Shown: piece by piece, positions 14,204 to 16,951 of the stretch
Position numbering within the stretch: position 1 is the stretch's first letter
Layout: each line of letters begins with the position of its first letter
NCBI GenBank assembly: GCA_023480605.1
Contig: JAMCWS010000308.1
Location: forward strand, 1 to 16,951
Length of the DNA stretch: 16,951 nt
Direction of reading: 5' to 3'
Source of the DNA: a bacterium
GTDB lineage: Bacteria > Sumerlaeota > Sumerlaeia > MVZB01
Notes under the pieces: generated by a model
Seen by the model: only the letters and a program-made list of their open reading frames with translations
Told to the model about the DNA's origin: nothing
Database searches by the model: none
Program-made: the position numbers and the translations under genes

Positions 14204-15808
14204 TCAGGCGTGCGGTTCTTCGGCGTATAATTCGAATTGCAGGTTGGGGAAAATCCGGTGGCGCTCTTCCAGGCGCGCGAGAAACTGGTCGTCGATATTG
14301 AGCGAAAAAATTTGGTGATAAAGCGTGTCGAAATTCTGAAGGTGCTCGTTGGTGCGGCGCACGGCGTAGTCGACCACCGTGCCCCGCTTCATGATGAACG
14401 CCCAGTCCGAACTCTGAGCCAGGAGCAGTTCGCGGGCCATCTGGTTGAGCGCCCGGCGCAGTTTACCCTGGGCCACCCGCTGGTAGCGGCGCGCCATGGC
14501 GATCATCCGGTCGGCCGCTGCGTGCAGGTTGGGGTAGATCCACTGGTTGCTTTCGTCGAGCCAGACCTCGGCGTGTCCGCCGCTGCCCCAGGAACTGTAA
14601 TTCGGCTGCACGACCTGGTTGACCGGATACATCGTCAGGTATTGGCTTGGGGTCACTGGCTCGATGACGTCGGGGGCGGCGCAGAGGCGGCGCATCACCC
14701 GGTCGACGAAGCCCGTGCCCTCGTACCACCAGTGGCCGAACAATTCGGCGTCGTAGGGCGAGGTGACCAGCGGCGGGCGGTCCATCAGGCTGGCCAGGTG
14801 GCGCAGTTGCAGTTCGCGCTTGGCGACGAAGTCGGACGCGTGCTCCTCGACGCGCCGGCCGGCCTCGTTCAGATCGTAAATGGCCTTCTCGCCCAGGGCC
14901 ACCTTGCCCGTGATGCGGTGATATTTCATGCCGGTGGCGATCCGCAGGCCGCTCTCGTGAATGTAAGGAGCGATATAATCGAATTCCAGATCGAAGCCGA
15001 TGTCGCGGTAAAACTCGCGGTAGGCCGGGTCGCCGGGGTAGCCCGACTCGGTGCTCCAGACGGCATGCGACGACCAAAGGTCGCGTCCGAAGGCGGCGAC
15101 TCCCCCCGGGCAAAATACGGGCGCGAAGACGCCGTACTTGGGCCGCTCGCTGGCGAAAAGCAGGCCATGGGCATCAACGAAGAAGTAACGGAGCCCGGCC
15201 TCGGCCAGGATCCGGTCCAGGCCGGGATAGTAGCCGCATTCGCTGTTCCAGATGCCTGGCGGCGGGGCGCCGAATTGTTCGATATGGAAATCCACCGCCG
15301 TCCGCACCTGCGCCCGCACCGTTGTCGGCTGATGCTGGAGCAGGGGCAGGAAGCCGTGGGTGGCCGGGCACGTCATGATTTCCAGGTTGCCCGAATCGAG
15401 AAACGAGCGAAACGCCGCGACCAGATTGCGTTGGTAGCGCTCCTCGTAGGCCGTACGGCAGGCGGTGAAGCGTTCGAGATAATGGCGGGCCAGAGACTGC
15501 AATTCGGGCGTCAGGCGCGTGCGAACGACTTCCTTTTCAGCCAGTTCGATCAGTCGCGCGATGTGGCGGGCGTAACGCTCCTGGAGTAATCCGTCGCTCA
15601 GCATCGTCACCAGCGAAGGCGAAAGCGAAATCGTCAGGCGGAAATCGACATTATCGCGCCGCCAGCCTTCCATGACTTCGAGCAGGGGCAGATAGGTTTC
15701 GGTCAGCGCCTCGTAAAGCCAATGCTCCTCCAGGCAGTCTGCGTACTCGGGGTGGCGGACGAACGGCAGGTGCGCGTGCAAAACCAGGCAGCAGTAACCG
15801 ATCGGCAT
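14204..15808 (-). CDS. GH57 1,4-alpha-glucan branching enzyme
   Basis: The enzyme cuts alpha-1,4-glucan chains and re-attaches them in alpha-1,6 linkage during glycogen synthesis. The 534-residue protein has the typical length of the GH57 branching subfamily. The (beta/alpha)7 barrel starts with LVLHAHLPFVRHP (8-20). The predicted nucleophile is Glu190 in IWNSECGYYPG, and the acid/base is Asp353 in TSPYDAELFGHWWYEG, matching positions known from the archaeal Thermococcus enzyme. A helical C-terminal domain (about 400-534), with WGSGGHAEVWLDE, closes the active site. No signal peptide, so it is cytoplasmic. A GGGGGA site precedes the ATG. No other glycogen genes are in the window. Confidence 0.94.
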   Translation of the reverse strand: MPIGYCCLVLHAHLPFVRHPEYADCLEEHWLYEALTETYLPLLEVMEGWRRDNVDFRLTISLSPSLVTMLSDGLLQERYARHIARLIELAEKEVVRTRLTPELQSLARHYLERFTACRTAYEERYQRNLVAAFRSFLDSGNLEIMTCPATHGFLPLLQHQPTTVRAQVRTAVDFHIEQFGAPPPGIWNSECGYYPGLDRILAEAGLRYFFVDAHGLLFASERPKYGVFAPVFCPGGVAAFGRDLWSSHAVWSTESGYPGDPAYREFYRDIGFDLEFDYIAPYIHESGLRIATGMKYHRITGKVALGEKAIYDLNEAGRRVEEHASDFVAKRELQLRHLASLMDRPPLVTSPYDAELFGHWWYEGTGFVDRVMRRLCAAPDVIEPVTPSQYLTMYPVNQVVQPNYSSWGSGGHAEVWLDESNQWIYPNLHAAADRMIAMARRYQRVAQGKLRRALNQMARELLLAQSSDWAFIMKRGTVVDYAVRRTNEHLQNFDTLYHQIFSLNIDDQFLARLEERHRIFPNLQFELYAEEPHA

Positions 15809-15836
15809 CCGAATCCCCCTAACCTGTTTTCGTTTT

Positions 15837-15977
15837 CGTAATCGTTATCGCAATCGTTATCGATTTATTTTTCTGTATCCAAAAACCGATCAATGATCAT
15901 CGCGTCGCGCAGCATCGCAAAATCGGAAAGCCACTTGATTCAGTTCGTAATCGATTACGATTACGATAACGATAACG
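15837..15977. repeat. Inverted repeat of CGATTACGATAACG hexamer-like units
   Basis: The left arm at 15837-15865 and the right arm at 15949-15977 are reverse complements at 26 of 29 positions. Each arm is itself built of six-base units of the form CGTTAT/CGTAAT. The 83-nt middle holds no gene. It fills most of the spacer between GH57 and hemL. It resembles a small dispersed non-coding element. Confidence 0.75.
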
Positions 15978-16001
15978 AACGAACACCCGTCCTTTTCGTG
16001 G

Positions 16002-16951
<950 letters not shown>

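Noticed and set aside
14237..15589. Long plus-strand open frame of 450 codons
   Set aside because: It is antisense to the GH57 gene, which has both catalytic residues in the expected places.

Overview
The window looks like chromosomal DNA of a high-GC Gram-negative bacterium. Signal peptides, two predicted lipoproteins, an OmpH/Skp periplasmic chaperone, an MEP-pathway isoprenoid enzyme (IspG) and the C5 heme enzyme HemL all point to a diderm. The mix of a Gfo/Idh/MocA oxidoreductase, a ThuA-like protein, a secreted GH28-like beta-helix enzyme and a GH57 glucan branching enzyme is reminiscent of PVC-type or candidate-phylum polysaccharide degraders. The phylum cannot be fixed from the sequence alone. 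Every protein gene I support lies on the minus strand; only a tRNA-Gln gene (and perhaps one mini-ORF) is on the plus strand.

Layout. (1) 67-3289: an oxidoreductase, a ThuA-like protein and a secreted protein of unknown function. The first two are separated by a spacer holding a 29-bp-arm inverted repeat and a 19-bp tandem array that carries the stop codon of the ThuA-like gene. (2) 3473-3547: tRNA-Gln(UUG), followed by an imperfect dyad. (3) 3770-6874: a secreted GH28-like protein and a TolB/WD40-like propeller lipoprotein. (4) 7168-12846: a tight run of genes that reads, in transcription order, two-domain cyclophilin lipoprotein, cyclophilin, plsC, AAA ATPase, frame-disrupted Toprim-like partner, ispG. 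(5) 13090-15808: a four-cysteine mini-protein, OmpH/Skp and a GH57 branching enzyme. (6) 15837-15977: a second inverted-repeat element, then the 3' part of hemL running off the right edge.

The most interesting part is 8328-10187. A two-gene ATPase plus Toprim-like module, of a kind found in anti-phage systems, sits inside a housekeeping operon and is visibly AT-richer than its neighbours. It is joined by ATGA overlaps both internally and to the essential ispG gene, which shows no Shine-Dalgarno site of its own. The second module gene is split by an eight-A run: removing one A would restore a continuous reading frame of about 206 codons. This could be a decayed gene, a sequencing error, a phase-variable switch or a slippage-dependent gene.

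Functionally, the cyclophilins and OmpH serve protein folding, PlsC serves phospholipid synthesis, IspG isoprenoid synthesis, GH57 glycogen branching and HemL tetrapyrrole synthesis. The 67-6874 block looks like carbohydrate-related and secreted accessory functions.
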